Shown one piece after another: positions 1 through 12,271 of a stretch of 64,000 bases of DNA (positions are counted from its first letter, which is position 1; each line of letters starts with the position of its first letter). The DNA comes from Hymenoscyphus infarciens (taxonomy: Eukaryota; Ascomycota; Leotiomycetes; Helotiales; Helotiaceae). The notes under the pieces are model-generated. The model had not been told where the DNA came from. It worked only from the letters and a program-made list of their open reading frames with translations, and searched no databases. The position numbers and the translations under genes are program-made. The stretch is from assembly GCA_001414345.1 (NCBI GenBank), contig LLCB01000074.1:62001-126000 (forward strand). The letters run 5' to 3'.

Positions 1-3000
1 GAAGAGCAGAAGAAGCTACGACTTTTCGACGCACTATTCCTGGGGACGCAAGTGCTGGGGGGACTTGTCGGCGTGGAGGAGAGGCTTGTTGAGAACCGGG
101 ATAAGCCGCATATACAGGTTGGTTTGTAGTTGGCTGTGAGATGGAATTTCTTGCAGGCTCTTGGGATGGAGGTGTTGGTTGATTGAAGTGATTTGGTGGT
201 GATTTTCGAACCACGACCGGGAAATCAGGTGGGGCCTCAGGGATTTGGGGCTTTGAATCAATGGGAGAATCAACTGAATAATCTGAAGAATATCTGGCGG
301 GTCGATTATTTTGATTAGACTTGGGAAGTGTGGTGTTCGATGACCTAGCCTCTATTTCCTCTCTGGTTGGTCGTTTATATCGACTAGTGGAGGTAAACTC
401 CTTGGTTGTGTGTGCAGTAGGTACATCAGGGCGAGATGGTTGTGGTGGCAATGCTGGCTCCGAGGCTATTCTATCAGTATACTCGGGCTTTGCTTGGTAT
501 GGCTGCTTCTTGAGTGTTTCAAATTGCTGTTTTCCCGACGTGATATCGGTATTTTGTTTCGAATTTTGAAATGATCTATAATCCGATGCAGGCTATTAAA
601 ATCCACCGTTAGCTTTTGTTTTGCCATAGATAACATCTCTGATTGTTCCAAATTTGTAGCATAAGTTGAAATATTAACCCAGATAGTTCAGAACAATGAA
701 GGCGGATTATTCTAAACTATCTAGATTAATATTCTTGATCGTTCCAAGCAGTTTAGTTAATTACCTGAATTCTCTAGGAAAGTTTGAACAACGAGATTAC
801 TGCCACTTTACTGTCAATTACGAAGACTTACCTTAGTTTGGCGTGATTCCTGTGGGTTGAGAGCATCTAATGCTTTCGTGAGTATATTCTTTATCCCGAT
901 GTAAATCTCAATGTTTCCAGCTTGGTCGACCTCATCGACCTCATCGACCTCATCGTCCTCATCGACCTCATCGTCCTCATCGACCTCATCGTCCTCATCG
1001 TCCTCCGAAATCTCCGATGAATAGTCGTCCTCTGGGTCATCAATATCGTCAGATTCGGCTTCTTCCTCTTCTCTTTCGACGTCATCCTTATCCCCAGTGA
1101 GATTCATTTGCGCGACTTCCTCCTCTGTCAACTCGTTGTCAAGAGCATCCAGAACAGACTCGTAGCGAGAAATGATGCAGTTCTCAAGTGAGCAAGCTTT
1201 AGCTGTCACACTGGCGCCTTTTTCAAGAAGTAACTCAACAGTATCGGATTGCCGATAGTGAACTGCAGTAAACAATGCTTCATCGAGAATATGCTGAGTT
1301 GGCTTCTGCTTCTGGTTCAGTAGCAACTCCACCAACTCGGTATCTCCATACCACGAAGCTGCCGAAAGTACACTGCAATAGTAACCTCCCTGGAAGTTTA
1401 GGTCGGGTCCATGCTCCAAAAAAGGCTTGATTGTCTCGACGGTCCCCATATAAACCGCTGCCTGAATAAAGGAACCGTATTTACCACCATGAACGTTGAC
1501 GTCTGCTCCTTTCTCGATCAAATGGAGCGTCGTCAGGTCATCTGCTCGGCGAGCGGAAAGTGCGAGTACGCTACCAACAAGTGGATCGACCGCGTTGATA
1601 TCCGCGTCGTGCTCAAGAAGCAGATCGATTAGCTCAATTGAGGAGTTTGCTCGAATTGCAGCATGAAGTGGGGTGCTGTGTCTTCCACCACGGTCCGTTG
1701 TCCTTGCGCCCTTATCTAACAATAAACGAACAGTGGTTTCGTCTCCTGAAGAAGCGGCTGCTTGAAGAGCTGTGAAAAATGTTCCCCCTTTTGAATGTAC
1801 ATTTGCTCCTCGCCTAAGAAGACAGTCGACCATATCCGAGCTTCCATTTGAAGCCGCAACCTGAAGTGGAGTGTACATTTCCCCGCCTTTCTGATTGACA
1901 TCAATATCGTTATCATTGTCCAGTAGGATCTGAACACATTCCAACGATCCACTATAAACAGCTCGGTGTAGAGCGCCACCCCATTTCCCGATGTGATGTA
2001 TATCGGCACCTTTATTAAGTAAAAAGGTAAGAGTTTCAGCGTCACCCGACGATGCTGCCATGAGAAGCGCAGAATCGTTGTCGCCATCAACATCATGGAT
2101 CCTGGCACCATGGTCGAGAAGAAGTTCGACAGTAGATACTGGGAGTTCAGCAGCAGCACTAATCAAAGGGCTAACTTTGTCTGGGCCGCCACGGACATTT
2201 ACGTCTGCTTTGGCTTTGAGCAAAAGCTCAACGCAGGTCTGATATCCATTTTCCGAAGCGATCACAATTGGGTATGAATACTCGCCACCAATGGCGTTCA
2301 CATCTGCCCCCCTTGAGATTAGGAATTCTACCACGTCGTCTCGACCGGTAGCACACGCAGCATAGAGCGGATTTCCATATATTCCGCACTTTGAGAAGTT
2401 GATCAATGCTCCGCGCTCCACAAGTAATTGCACATTCGCGAAAGTTCCCTCGAATGCTGCCGCTTGAAGAGCAGTTCCGTATGTAGTATCACCGTATCTC
2501 TGATTTGGGTTGGCTCCCCTGTCGAGAAGCAGCCTCAGGATTTCTTCGTTGCCATCATAGGCTGCTGCTTGAAGAGCATTTCCATATCTATTGAAAATTT
2601 AGTCCCATTTTTCTTCTTTCGGCTTGAGAGAGGAAAGAGTGAGAACATTCATTGTACTAGATTATCTCGAAGAATCACTGATTGTTCCAAACCGCTTGCA
2701 CAATATAAGTCATTGTGCGAGTTGGTCTAGAATAATCAATATTTCGACTCTGACATTCTTCTGAATCATTGGTACAAAAAAGCCACAACCGCCATGCACA
2801 TCATGAAACAAAAAAATAGGGGAACTTACTCTGGCCCCTCGGCATTCGGGCTGGCTCCCATATTCAATAATTCTTCAACAGTGCTCAAGTGCTGGTTGTC
2901 AGCTGCCCGGTACAAAGCAGTATCTTTGACTTCCTGGTCAATTCCGTGACTGGTAAGTACCTTCAGAATTGCAGTAAACCCATTTCTGGCAGCAGTCTCA

Positions 3001-6000
3001 AACGATTTCCTGTGATGAACAACAGGACATCGCTCGATGATAACCTTGACACACTGCAGCATATCATTCTTAACCGCTGATTCCAGTGCAAGATTCTGTG
3101 ATTGCGGGTTTGAATCGTGCTGGAGCAGCAAGCGAACTATTTCACCATTGCCTTGAGCACCCCTTGAGACCGAAGATTGCAATGGCAAATATCCTCGCTT
3201 ATTGGGTTTGGTGACAACAGCTCCCACCGAAAGGAGATACTTGACAACTTCGCTGTGGCCATGATATGCTGCAACACCTAAAGCATTACCCCACGAATAT
3301 TCTATATCGCGATCGACATATGATCCTTGGTAAATAAGAAGCTGTACGAGCTCAAGATTTCCGTTGTGAGCTGCTGCATTCAAAGGAAGCACGTCGTCTC
3401 CGCCTATGCTGTTTGGATCGGCTCCATTATTCAAAAGATATTTTGCGAGTTGAGTATAGTCCTTCACCACAGCAAGATAAAGGGGTGTACCATGGGATGT
3501 GTTTGGAACATCAACGTGGGCTCCCTTTTTAAGGAGATACTCGACAATTTCTATTTTTCCGGAGAAAACAGCACCGTATAATGGCGAGAGTCCGTCAACT
3601 TCTCCGTCAACTTCTCCGTCAACTTCTCCGTCATTCTGAAACCCGTTGACATCAGCACCAGCGTCGCATAATTTTTCAACCATTTGCAAAAATCCTTTAG
3701 TACAGGCCCAATAGAGCGGAAGATTGCCATTGCTATCCGGCATTGTCAATTCCTCGAGGTGCAAATCATGTTCAAGAATAGCATCCGCGAAATCGTTATA
3801 TCCAAAGTAAGCCGCGATGGCCAGCGCCGAAAAGGTTTCATCGAAGTCTCCGTCATTTTCCTGGAAAAAGGCACCCCATTTATTTCGCTCTATCGAGCCC
3901 ACGTCCCAGAAATTATCATCTAGGTCAAAACATTCGACTATGTCAGAGGTTGCTTTCAACGCATGGTCGATCCATTTCATGAAGGGATATGACAGGGGCA
4001 GTTGGGAGATCACTTTGTCTTCGTTGTCGTCATTTTCCGCATCCTTGTCTTCGTCTTTCTCCTCGTCGTCGTCGTCGTCGTCTTCTTCTTCTTCTTCTTC
4101 CTTGTCTTCGGCTTGTTCATCGACCTCATCATCTCGATATTTCTCAGCAACATGTGAGCGGACATATTCAAGGCAGCGTAGAGCGATGATCCCATGCTGG
4201 ATTTTCTAGGTTCTTTGTTAGTTGGAGTTCTGATTAATGATTGACTGCTTTCTGGCTGCTTACCGGAGAAGGCATTGACAGCCATTCCTCCGCTTTCGAG
4301 TCCAAATAAGTTTGAGCAGAGGTGTTACTCAGACGAACCCTTAATTTGCCGTCATAGTCCTCGAAAATATCAACAAATGCGCCGCAACTTGCAATATGCT
4401 TCTTTATGGCGTCCGCGTCCTGTCGTTCTTCCATAGGCAGATCCGCAATCACAGCTAGCTCGAATAGTGTTGGTGGTGTGTCTACTAGAAGCAATGATCT
4501 TAGGATTTCTTTACTGCACTCCACATTGTTGTCTGGGATATTCGAAATCTAACTTATCATCAGTGACAGAGCATTGTGCTAGAGATTTTGAAACTTACAC
4601 GTTTCGAAAGATGTTCGTACATTGGCTGAAGATCTGATGGTAAGCTCTCCAAGTGTCTTCGGATGGGATTGTACTGAGGCAGATCATACTCTAGCTCTTT
4701 ACAGACTACGTTGACCCAGTCGTAATTTGACTTGCCGTCGGCGCGAAAAGTGATGTAACTCTTGGTGTAGCTAAAGGCATTATGTAGTTAGCGGTAGTCG
4801 ACATCTTAGACTTGACTAATGCGGGGGCCTAAGACCACACCTACTATTCCAGTGAGCGACTATAGCCATTCTTCATTGAGATATCCCTAATCTTGTGGGC
4901 AATAAGCGAATGGAGTTCTTTTTGTTGCTCCTCCAAATTGCTCCCATTGTCCAAATTGATTCGAATAGCATTACATAATGCTGTCTCAACATCCGGCTTT
5001 GCAACACTCAGGAAAACCCATTTGATTACCGGGGGGCTCTCATCCTCATCCTCTAGCACAGGTGGATTCCAAGACGTCAAAAGATCCAGAAATTCTTTAC
5101 GTGATGTCGAATCGATCTGATCCAGACTAGCAATCACAAAATAGACAGTTCCCAGTTCTCTGTCTATGCAAGCATTGGTCAAAGACTTCCAAAGTTCTGG
5201 CAGAGATGTAAATTCGAGTGAGCTTTTCTGAGAATCGTTCTCTGATGAGAAGTAACGGGCAAGAAATCTTTTCGTCGATAGTAACTGCCAGACTAGTGTC
5301 TTCAAAACATTGAGTGCTTTACTCTTGTCGACGTCTCGTTCGTCGCAAAAGAAATATGCAAGTGCTGGTGAGTCGTCTCGGTATGGAACTTGGTTCACCG
5401 ACCTGTCCAGATCATCTATGAGAGAAATCGCAGCCTTTGCCTTTCCCCTGCCAGGTCCACCGGAAATCCAAATGTTTCGGTGGGTTGGATAATTTTTCCA
5501 CGTCTGATAATCTGGATCCTTTGGTATCCATGACTGACCTCCTTGGCTTCGTCTAATTGCTTCCAGATCTTTCTTTGGGTTGATGCCTTCTAGAGAATCA
5601 AGAATTGCCTTGACTTTCTTGTCATCAAAATTATCTTGAGACACTATTTCCTATTAGCTCCATCATTCTTTGAGTCAAAGTAGAACTCACAATTCCGTAG
5701 TTTCTGAATCTTGGGTAAAGTGTGCAGGACAATATCCTTCAATTTGTTAGATAACGCCTTATAGGCGGCGTCCTTTGGGCCATCAAATTTGTTCATCTCG
5801 GTATGTGTACGATCACAAGGATGGCTCTCATGACCTTCAAAAATGGAAGACTCCTTGCTGGCAATAACGACCTTGGGTGGAGTTAGTACTAGTAAGATGA
5901 CTTGAAGGGAAGATAAGTACCCCTGAACTTTTGACAGTCTCATAGTAGCAGACCAAATATAAAAACATCTTTCTTGATGCTGCCAGGAATTCATGAGCTA

Positions 6001-6837
6001 GGTCATCGAGCTCGGCCGATCCAGGCTTCAATATTCTCAAGAGATTGTTATAATTCGCAACGCCCCCCATCGCATCACCGACGATCCCAAGTAGTTTTGC
6101 ATACGATTGGGCGGGTGAGCCCCGGAAAGGGGTTCCAAGAAAAACGCAAGAGGCAATACAATCCACAACACCTGGAAATTCGTCTCTCCTTAAGATGCCA
6201 TCCACAACTGCCTGTTTGGGGTCAGCGAAAATTATCTGCAAGAATTGTGTTCAACTGACTCTAGCAACCACGAGCCCACCAAGACTATGGCCAACGAAGA
6301 TGATGGGTCTCTTCACGTTTCTCTAGAAAAGTAGTAAGCAAAAGGTCACAAATAATGATGCATTGCGACATACCCCGTTTCTTTCCTGGTATATGCTATC
6401 AAGCAGCTCGCCAGCGATTGATTTTATATCTGTTTGAACTGCTTCTCGACCAAGCCATTGGGATCTATACCCAAAGACACTAATTCTCGCATTAGGGATA
6501 ACTTTCGGGAGCATATTATCATCTCTCAGCCAATGGATATTGGAGTTTTGGTGTATCCAAGTATGGGTCATGTTGGCACCCAGACCAGGAACCGCAATTA
6601 TGCTGCATAAAAGTGAGAAAGGTTTTATTGATATGAGATGAAAGATCGGTAAAATTGGCACTTACTCGATACATTTTCCGGGTTCTTTTGTGAAGTTTGA
6701 TGGGGTATAAAGTACATTCAAGCCTTGAGTGACATCCTTTTCTCGCTGTCAAAAAAGCTCGTTGGGAGGGAAAGAGCGCGCGTAGCTGGTACCTGCTTAT
6801 CAAAAATGGAATGCTTTTTAGCGCCAGTGTTTGCCAT
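1..6837 (-). CDS. NLR/STAND-like protein: SesB-like hydrolase, NACHT-like, ankyrin repeats (3' end beyond window)
   Basis: Hand-spliced exons: 6837-6793, 6745-6666, 6602-6374, 6322-6260, 6211-5921, 5871-5691, 5643-4845, 4770-4599, 4548-4264, 4205-2830, 2587-832 and 592-<1. All junctions are GT-AG and the frame is open for at least 1956 codons. The N-terminus carries an alpha/beta-hydrolase fold with nucleophile elbow GHSLGG near residue 130 and FLGTPFRGS downstream, as in fungal NLR effector domains of the SesB/lipase type. A NACHT-like domain follows: P-loop GGPGRGKA near residue 360 and a Walker-B-like VIASLDQID. An acidic Glu/Asp tract (about 735-780) precedes about 22 ankyrin repeats (about 800-1640), another acidic tail, and a Pro/Ser/Gln-rich last exon. 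The family acts in cytosolic non-self recognition and heterokaryon incompatibility. The Walker A Ser/Thr is Ala here, so NTP binding is doubtful. The start ATG at 6837 gives a clean 15-codon first exon. The stop codon lies outside the window. Confidence 0.85.
925..1005. repeat. 9/18-bp in-frame tandem repeat coding acidic tail
   Basis: Units CTCATCGAC and CTCATCGTC alternate on the plus strand. On the minus strand they encode a VDE/EDDEVDE-type acidic repeat near the C-terminus of the ankyrin gene. The repeat stays in frame and is likely length-variable between strains. Confidence 0.85.
3591..3633. repeat. 12-bp in-frame tandem repeat (DGEV) inside ankyrin domain
   Basis: Three copies of TCCGTCAACTTC plus a partial copy on the plus strand. 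They encode DGEV repeats inserted between two ankyrin repeats of the NLR-like gene. Because the unit is a multiple of three, copy-number changes keep the frame. Confidence 0.85.
4068..4105. repeat. CGT/CTT trinucleotide run coding Asp/Glu tract
   Basis: Run of CGT followed by CTT triplets on the plus strand. Read on the minus strand it encodes a Glu-then-Asp homopolymer tract just upstream of the first ankyrin repeats of the NLR-like gene. Confidence 0.8.
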
Positions 6838-7911
6838 AATTACATAGGTGCAAAAGGAGAAGCCACGTCACGACCGAGCGACAAGATGGAAGAAAACACC
6901 GAATACAAAAAAGACAGCAATATTCGCAGTAAAAGCTACAGCGCAAGTAAAGTGAGAAAATGAATGTGGAAGATGGATGGGATGAGGGGTCATGATTTTG
7001 CAAGACGACGTGGAACGGATCGAAAGCTTACCCCAGGAGGGAGCATGAGAGGATATGTTTAAATTAGGCAGCCCCGTGTCTCACGTCTTCTCGAGTACTA
7101 ATTATACGACCATATTGACGGGCCCTCCTATCACGTCGCGTTGGGGGCTGGATCATCGGTGACGGATCTGTGTTGTCTTGCCGGGGACCTCCAGCTGGAA
7201 AATATTGCGCTGGCGTCTTACATAAGCGACACCCCTTTCGCTTTCCTTTTTCCAACTCTCATTGGTCGTTCTGAACCCTCTTCAACACAACCAGGTGAGA
7301 TTTCTCAACGGTCGTACTTTGTGAGTGCACCACCTCATCGTGTTCTCTGTGGAGTTTGTTTTACCTTCACAGGGGTCTGATGGGAACATCCGACGGAGCC
7401 AAAGAGAGTGCTTGTAATGGTGGGTTTGGAGTATGTCAGCCTTACTGCACTTCAGGGCACAATTTCAGGGGGCGTATTCGCCAAAACCTGGTACCACCGA
7501 ACCCTCTTTGAGGCTAAGATTGCTTCCGTAACTCTTCGGCTTCATGTATTAATAAATTCTTTTAGCTCTTGGGACCTTTTACCTAAGTCGCTTAGACGTT
7601 TTCTACAATACTCCTTCCTTCAGGACTTGGTTCTTTTCATGACCGTAACTCGCTCGAGCTTCTCTTCAGCGGTCACAAGTTACGCTACGTCCCTGTATCG
7701 ACCTAGAAACTTGCCAGTAAACTATCTCCGGTAACTGCTACAAAAAGGTCTTGGATTCGGCAAGTTAATATCCGACTCAGATCACATAATAACACCCGTT
7801 CGACAAGCTTCTGATCCCAGCGGCCGATGGCATTGTTCCTTTAGCATAGTCAGCAATATCGTAAAAGCACGTTTGCCGGTATCCTAGGGACCATCATCCT
7901 AAGGAAACGCC
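6838..7911. other. divergent intergenic region, no gene seen
   Basis: The region between the divergent starts of the ankyrin NLR gene (6837) and the membrane-protein gene (7912). It presumably holds both promoters. The only open frames are short, with unremarkable composition and no recognisable motif. I saw no tRNA or clear inverted repeat. Confidence 0.6.
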
Positions 7912-9120
7912 ATGGCTTCACTGCCATCAGAACCCCCACACCAAAACTCCGCGACTGAGAAACACATAGCGACGCCATCCAGCTCCTCTCTCACCCCAGC
8001 TCACACAAACCCACCCTTCACGACCCCGCCTTTTTCCCCTTCAGTAAGCCAACGATCCAAACCATTTAGCGAAGACGCTCTTTCCAACCTCTCCGTCTCC
8101 CGCCTAAACAGCATCACTAAACACTTATGGCTCGCCGGAAGACCACAAGCTTCTTTCCTGCTCAAATCGCCTTTACATCGTCTGAAAGCCACAGGATTCG
8201 AGTTTGTAATCTTCGAACAGGCGGATCTACATCTACTGTGGGGAAATGGAATGATTTACTTGAAGCCCTTGCCGGGATTCCTGCTAAATTATGAGTTTTG
8301 GAGACGGGAACTTTGTGATGATGGGAATAAAGATTGGGATGAAGATCGTGCTGGTGAGTGCTGTCTTGCCTTTTCCAAAACACGAAAAATGAAAGCTTGG
8401 TTCATGGAATACTAACATAACTCGCCTCACCAGAGATCTTCATGGGAGCTTTAGGTCTACTTTATTCCTACACCTGGTTAATACGATGGGAATCCGACCT
8501 CCACATCGCCCACGCCCACAATATCCTCCCCAAAGAAATCGACTTCGAAACATGGATGGCAATCCGGTCCTCCTTCCACTCAACATTCAAACGCTCATCA
8601 CTGCCTTACCCCTGGTTGAAATGGCGCTACGATTGGGCTGAACTACGTTTAAATCGTATAAATCTCATCTGGAGACTTCGTCCCAATAGCGCTACACTCT
8701 CAGGTTCGTCTCCGCACCTTCTCCCTCTCCTCTTCTCCACCCATAACCTCCCCTCTCTCCTCTCCCCCACCCCATCAAACATACCACTAACACCCAACCC
8801 AAGATTTCATCCGCGGCTACTCAACCCCCTACCGCCTCTACGCCTCCTTCATCGCCCAAAACTTCTCCTTCCTCATAATACTCTTCGTCTACGTAACCGT
8901 AGTCCTCACCGCAATGCAACTCGGGCTCGCAACCTCACAACTAGAAGAATCCTCCCATTTCCAAATGGCATGCGTCGCGTTCGCCGTATTCTGTATTTTA
9001 TTGCCTGTGTTGGTTTTAGCGATTGTTTTGGCCTTGGGGATCATGCTTTTTGTGTTTAATTGGGGGACGACGAGGAGGCATTTTAAGGGTGTGGCTAGGA
9101 GGGGTGGGGAGGGTGGTTAG
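7912..9120 (+). CDS. fungal membrane protein of unknown function (DUF6601-like)
   Basis: Three exons, 7912-8353, 8434-8703 and 8804-9120, give 342 aa with GT-AG junctions. The first ~60 residues are Ser/Pro/Thr-rich and probably disordered. A conserved-looking core follows: LKATGFEFVIFEQADLHLLW, then YLKPLPGFLL. The C-terminal third has two strongly hydrophobic segments (about residues 265-285 and 303-330), suggesting a two-pass membrane protein with a short basic Arg/Gly tail. The core resembles a fungus-specific family that I recall as DUF6601, sometimes misnamed a subtilisin-like protease. I see no catalytic triad and propose no function. It is convergent with GCN5, about 860 bp away. Confidence 0.75.
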
Positions 9121-9979
9121 GATTGTTTGAGAGTGTTGAATAAGAATCGAGGGGGATGATCGTGGGATAGAGTTTAATACAGCCCGTGCCTTCCATCCTA
9201 TAACCTCTTAACGCCTCAAAGAAAAATCATAAAAATACAACAAAAAATTTCAGCGTATCCTTTAGCCACTAAATGGTCACTCTCCCAAAAGTTCCAGAAT
9301 CCTCAGTCGTAGTTGTGATTTCATCAGAGTTTTACGACAATGTACAAAAATCCGACGATCAAGCCGTACCCGTAGAGCGACACAACTTTCTGGGCCCAGA
9401 ATGAGAGTGACAAGTAAGCCATTTGTTAACTATCGCGTAAGCTAACAAACATTAAGTAAACTGTCAATGGGCAAGTGAGCCAAACAACATTTTCGACAAG
9501 TAAGCCACACGAGGAGAGTCGCGAGTAAGGTAAGCTAACAAATATCGAGTGAGTGGAGCCAAACAAAACTTTAGGGGCCAAAAAGGTCTTCGTGGGTAAA
9601 CCATCATTTGTTTGCTTAAACTACGAGAAAAAGTCACGAGTATGTTGAACCATTCATATTCCTCTATAGGATCCTCAACTTTTCCCAATTTTCCAAGACA
9701 CTCCCCAGCCACCAAATGCGACGCTAAAGATGTCATACCGTTTTTTGCGTTAAAGGCGCAATCATGAAAACTCGAAAATAGAGAGTAAAAACGAAATCTC
9801 TTTTAGGCCCTACTCCAGGAGCATATATCAAAATAAGCAACAATGGTATCCCGCTCGCTGTGCCCCCATTACTAAATGAACAAACTCCAAAAAAAAGTTC
9901 ATATCCCATACACCAGCTTCAAACTCACCCACCATTTTTCCTAACGCCCCCGACCGTAGTACTCGTACACTTTAGCTTT
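9121..9979. other. convergent intergenic region with dispersed repeat array
   Basis: Lies between the 3' ends of the membrane-protein gene and GCN5. Apart from the AAGCCAACAAA-type array at 9411-9560, I see only AT-rich untranslated sequence and no supportable coding region. Confidence 0.6.
9411..9560. repeat. degenerate ~20-25 bp tandem array (GAGTAAGCCAACAAAYATT-like)
   Basis: Repeated variants of CAAGTAAGCC, GTAAGCTAACAAACATT and GAGTGAGTGGAGCCAAACA. The same word recurs at 29140-29290 and 58800-58930, so this is a dispersed low-copy repeat family. The spacing is irregular and the units have diverged. Confidence 0.6.
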
Positions 9980-11281
9980 TTATGGTTCCAAATGTGACCA
10001 CTCCGGAATCGCCTTGATCTGAGCCCACATGTACTTCTCAAGCTTGTTGGCACTCTTCGCGTAAGGCGTCGTCTCGTTGTTGTACTTTCGACAATTGTCG
10101 AAGATTAATTTGGCATCGCGGGTGAAGTCCTCGGGTGTGGCATAGTTGTCTGCCTCAAGTTTGACCTCCATAGTGGCAAGGTCCATAGGCTCTTTGATGA
10201 CATCGTAGTAGTCCGCCACATCGTCTCTGCTGACGGGGTTCAAGAAAGGCCAGGAAGATTGATGGTTCTGCATATCGTTCAGAAGATGCAGTAACTGGTT
10301 GTAGTTCGGCCCATGACGAGGTTGTCGAGCGAGTTCGTCCATGTCTGGTGACCAGCCTGACGCTCTGATTGCTTCAATGGACATTGGGTCGATTTTGCAA
10401 GGTCCATTTTTCCATTGCTTTGGAGGTTGGTGAATTTGGTGACTTTTGCTGAAAGCACGAATTTTGGCGTGAACTGCTTCTTTTTGTTTGAGTAGCATAC
10501 GACCCATCTCAAGGTACCGGACTTTTGGCAGCATGCTACATTGCATGATTGTCCCTCCCTCATAATCCTTAATATACCCCATCCATTTAGACTTCTCAAG
10601 GGTAATCTCTTTCGTGAAACCCTGTTTCTTGAAGTACCCGATGGCGTAGTTGTCTGCATATGTGAGGAAATGCATGACATCCGAAGTAGCCTTCACGTAA
10701 TCCTTCAAGTGGGACATGAGATGTGCTCCATAACCTTTGACCTGCTGAGCGGAGTCTATGGCACAGAATACAATCTCTGCAAATTGACGCCCTTTGAAAG
10801 GCCGATATGTGATTCCTCCAACTACCTCTAGGGGTTTCTTGACAATAGCGATTGACAAATGTGTACGGTCGTAGACAAGCCTCGCTATATAGTCCTTGGG
10901 CATTTTGGGTAGCTGTTTCTGGAATATGCATTTGAGTCCGGTCAAAATGATCATGCTTTCACGCTCGTTGTCGTTATTGACCACCCGGAACTCAATATCT
11001 CCATTTCGTTCTTCTACGACTGCTGGCTTGGTGGCAATCAGAAAACAATCTCTTGATATCTAAAACAAGAATGTACGTACCTTTTCTGGAAATGGAATTG
11101 GCTCTGGCTTTGAAAGTTTCTTATCGGGATCTGGTGACCCACTATGTGAGCTCTTGAGCCGTTTATTGTCCGATGGACTAGGGTCATCCTCGGCTTTCCG
11201 TTTGGAAACTAGCAGCATTTAGCGTCACACATTACAGAAGCAGCAGGATTCGTATGTACCATTCTCCTTCAAAGGTGCCAT
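9980..11281 (-). CDS. GCN5: histone acetyltransferase GCN5 (SAGA catalytic subunit)
   Basis: Exons 11281-11260, 11208-11081 and 11026-9980 give 398 aa. Residues ~1-50 are a basic/acidic leader. The GNAT acetyltransferase domain (about 58-220) carries the putative general base E134 in [10 protein letters not shown] and the acetyl-CoA loop QVKGYG at 145-150. A C-terminal bromodomain (about 290-385) contains the WPFLNPV start, the [11 protein letters not shown] core and FDNCRKYN with its acetyl-lysine-binding Asn. Length and order match fungal Gcn5. The enzyme acetylates nucleosomal H3 within SAGA/ADA in the nucleus. The frame stays open upstream of this ATG to 11806 (separate entry), so the true start may lie further upstream. 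I chose 11281 because it gives the usual family length. Confidence 0.93.
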
Positions 11282-11806
11282 TGTAGTCCCAACCGGTTGT
11301 GTCTCTTGCCGTTGTTTTTCTAACGCTCTCTTGAGATACCCGTTCCAATCGCCCCGTTCCAGCACACGTATTCGCTTGGGTCGATATGTAAGTCTCGCCT
11401 CCGAGTATACGTCCTTGATTGCCTCGTAGTAGAGCTGAACGTTAATTGGACTTCGTTGTGATTGTGGTTCGGGTGATTGGGACGCGACCGCACCTCCGCC
11501 CGGAACGAGTTGTAATTTGTTATTGAACCTGGAAATCTGAAATTCCTTCAAGCGTCGGCTGATTTCTGCTCTACGTGGTCTACTGGAGACAGCTTCGGTA
11601 TCGGTCTCGTCCTCTTCCTCTGACGAGTCCAAATGCGACTGGGTATGCGGCTGGCGCAAGGCTGGATACAGAGCAAGCTGGGGGCTGAGGTCGAATGTGC
11701 CTTTTGGCGGCTCTTCACCAGACAACTTTTGCGATCCTAAATATATCATCATGTTAGCGAATGTAGAATGTTTCTCCCCCGAAATTGCGACCTCCAAGAT
11801 AGTCAT
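11282..11806 (-). CDS. in-frame coding-like region upstream of GCN5 (N-terminal extension or separate gene)
   Basis: A stop-free frame continuous with GCN5 runs from an ATG at 11806 through the GCN5 ATG. If spliced as one gene the protein would be about 574 aa. If the first GCN5 intron is retained, it ends at 11225 as a 193-aa protein. The stretch has protein-like composition: an acidic SSEEEDETDTE patch, basic helices, and a YYEAIKDVYSEARLTYRPKR segment. I do not recognise a domain. A strong branch-like CGCTAACAT before TATATTTAG at 11737 hints at a splice acceptor, but I found no phase-compatible donor. It may be a real GCN5 extension, the last exon of an unknown gene, or an upstream ORF. 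Confidence 0.4.
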
Positions 11807-12271
11807 ATTGCGGGGGAAGAGGGTAAAAGAATGGACGAAGACATGCTACCTAGGTAGGCGGACTAACGTTGGCTTCGGTGTGATGGATAGCTTTGTAGGC
11901 TCGCTCTGCGCGGTGGTTACGGTGAGGGTCAAATTTGGCGGTTCGACGGTGGTTGCGCTTGCTGTCTGGGTGAATTTGTCCTCGTCATCGCATTCACGGT
12001 GGTGAGTGGAGGTTCGTGAGGTTATATTGCCGGCCCCCTGCCTGCTACGGATTAGGTTTAGCTGGGTAGATTTCCGGGGATCGGAGCGGAGTAAGAACAC
12101 GCCGACATCCCGACGCGCCTGCTTTCAGTGATGCCAGATTTCGGTGCTTTGGATGCACCTGGAACTCGAAGCTGCCAATCCACCATCCACCATCCACCAT
12201 CACCACCACAACATTCCTCAATCCGCGCGCAGCAAAACCAGAGACAATCCCGTCCCATAAATCCCAATCTT
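11807..12271. promoter_or_regulatory. shared divergent 5' region (GCN5 side / OST5)
   Basis: About 465 bp between the GCN5-side coding region (minus) and OST5 (plus). It contains the short palindrome CTACCTAGGTAG near 11847-11858. Both transcription starts must lie here. No binding site could be assigned with confidence. Confidence 0.4.

Noticed and set aside
6212..6259. Apparent in-frame TGA or a 24-nt intron just after GHSLGG in the NLR-like gene
   Set aside because: Using the downstream acceptor AAACAG with a CTGAC branch site gives a normal 48-nt intron, keeps frame and restores family spacing between GLVVAR and FLGTP. No nonsense mutation is needed.
7408..7734. 108-codon plus-strand frame in the NLR/membrane-protein intergenic region
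   Set aside because: No motif, poor start context and no splice continuation; probably chance in promoter DNA.
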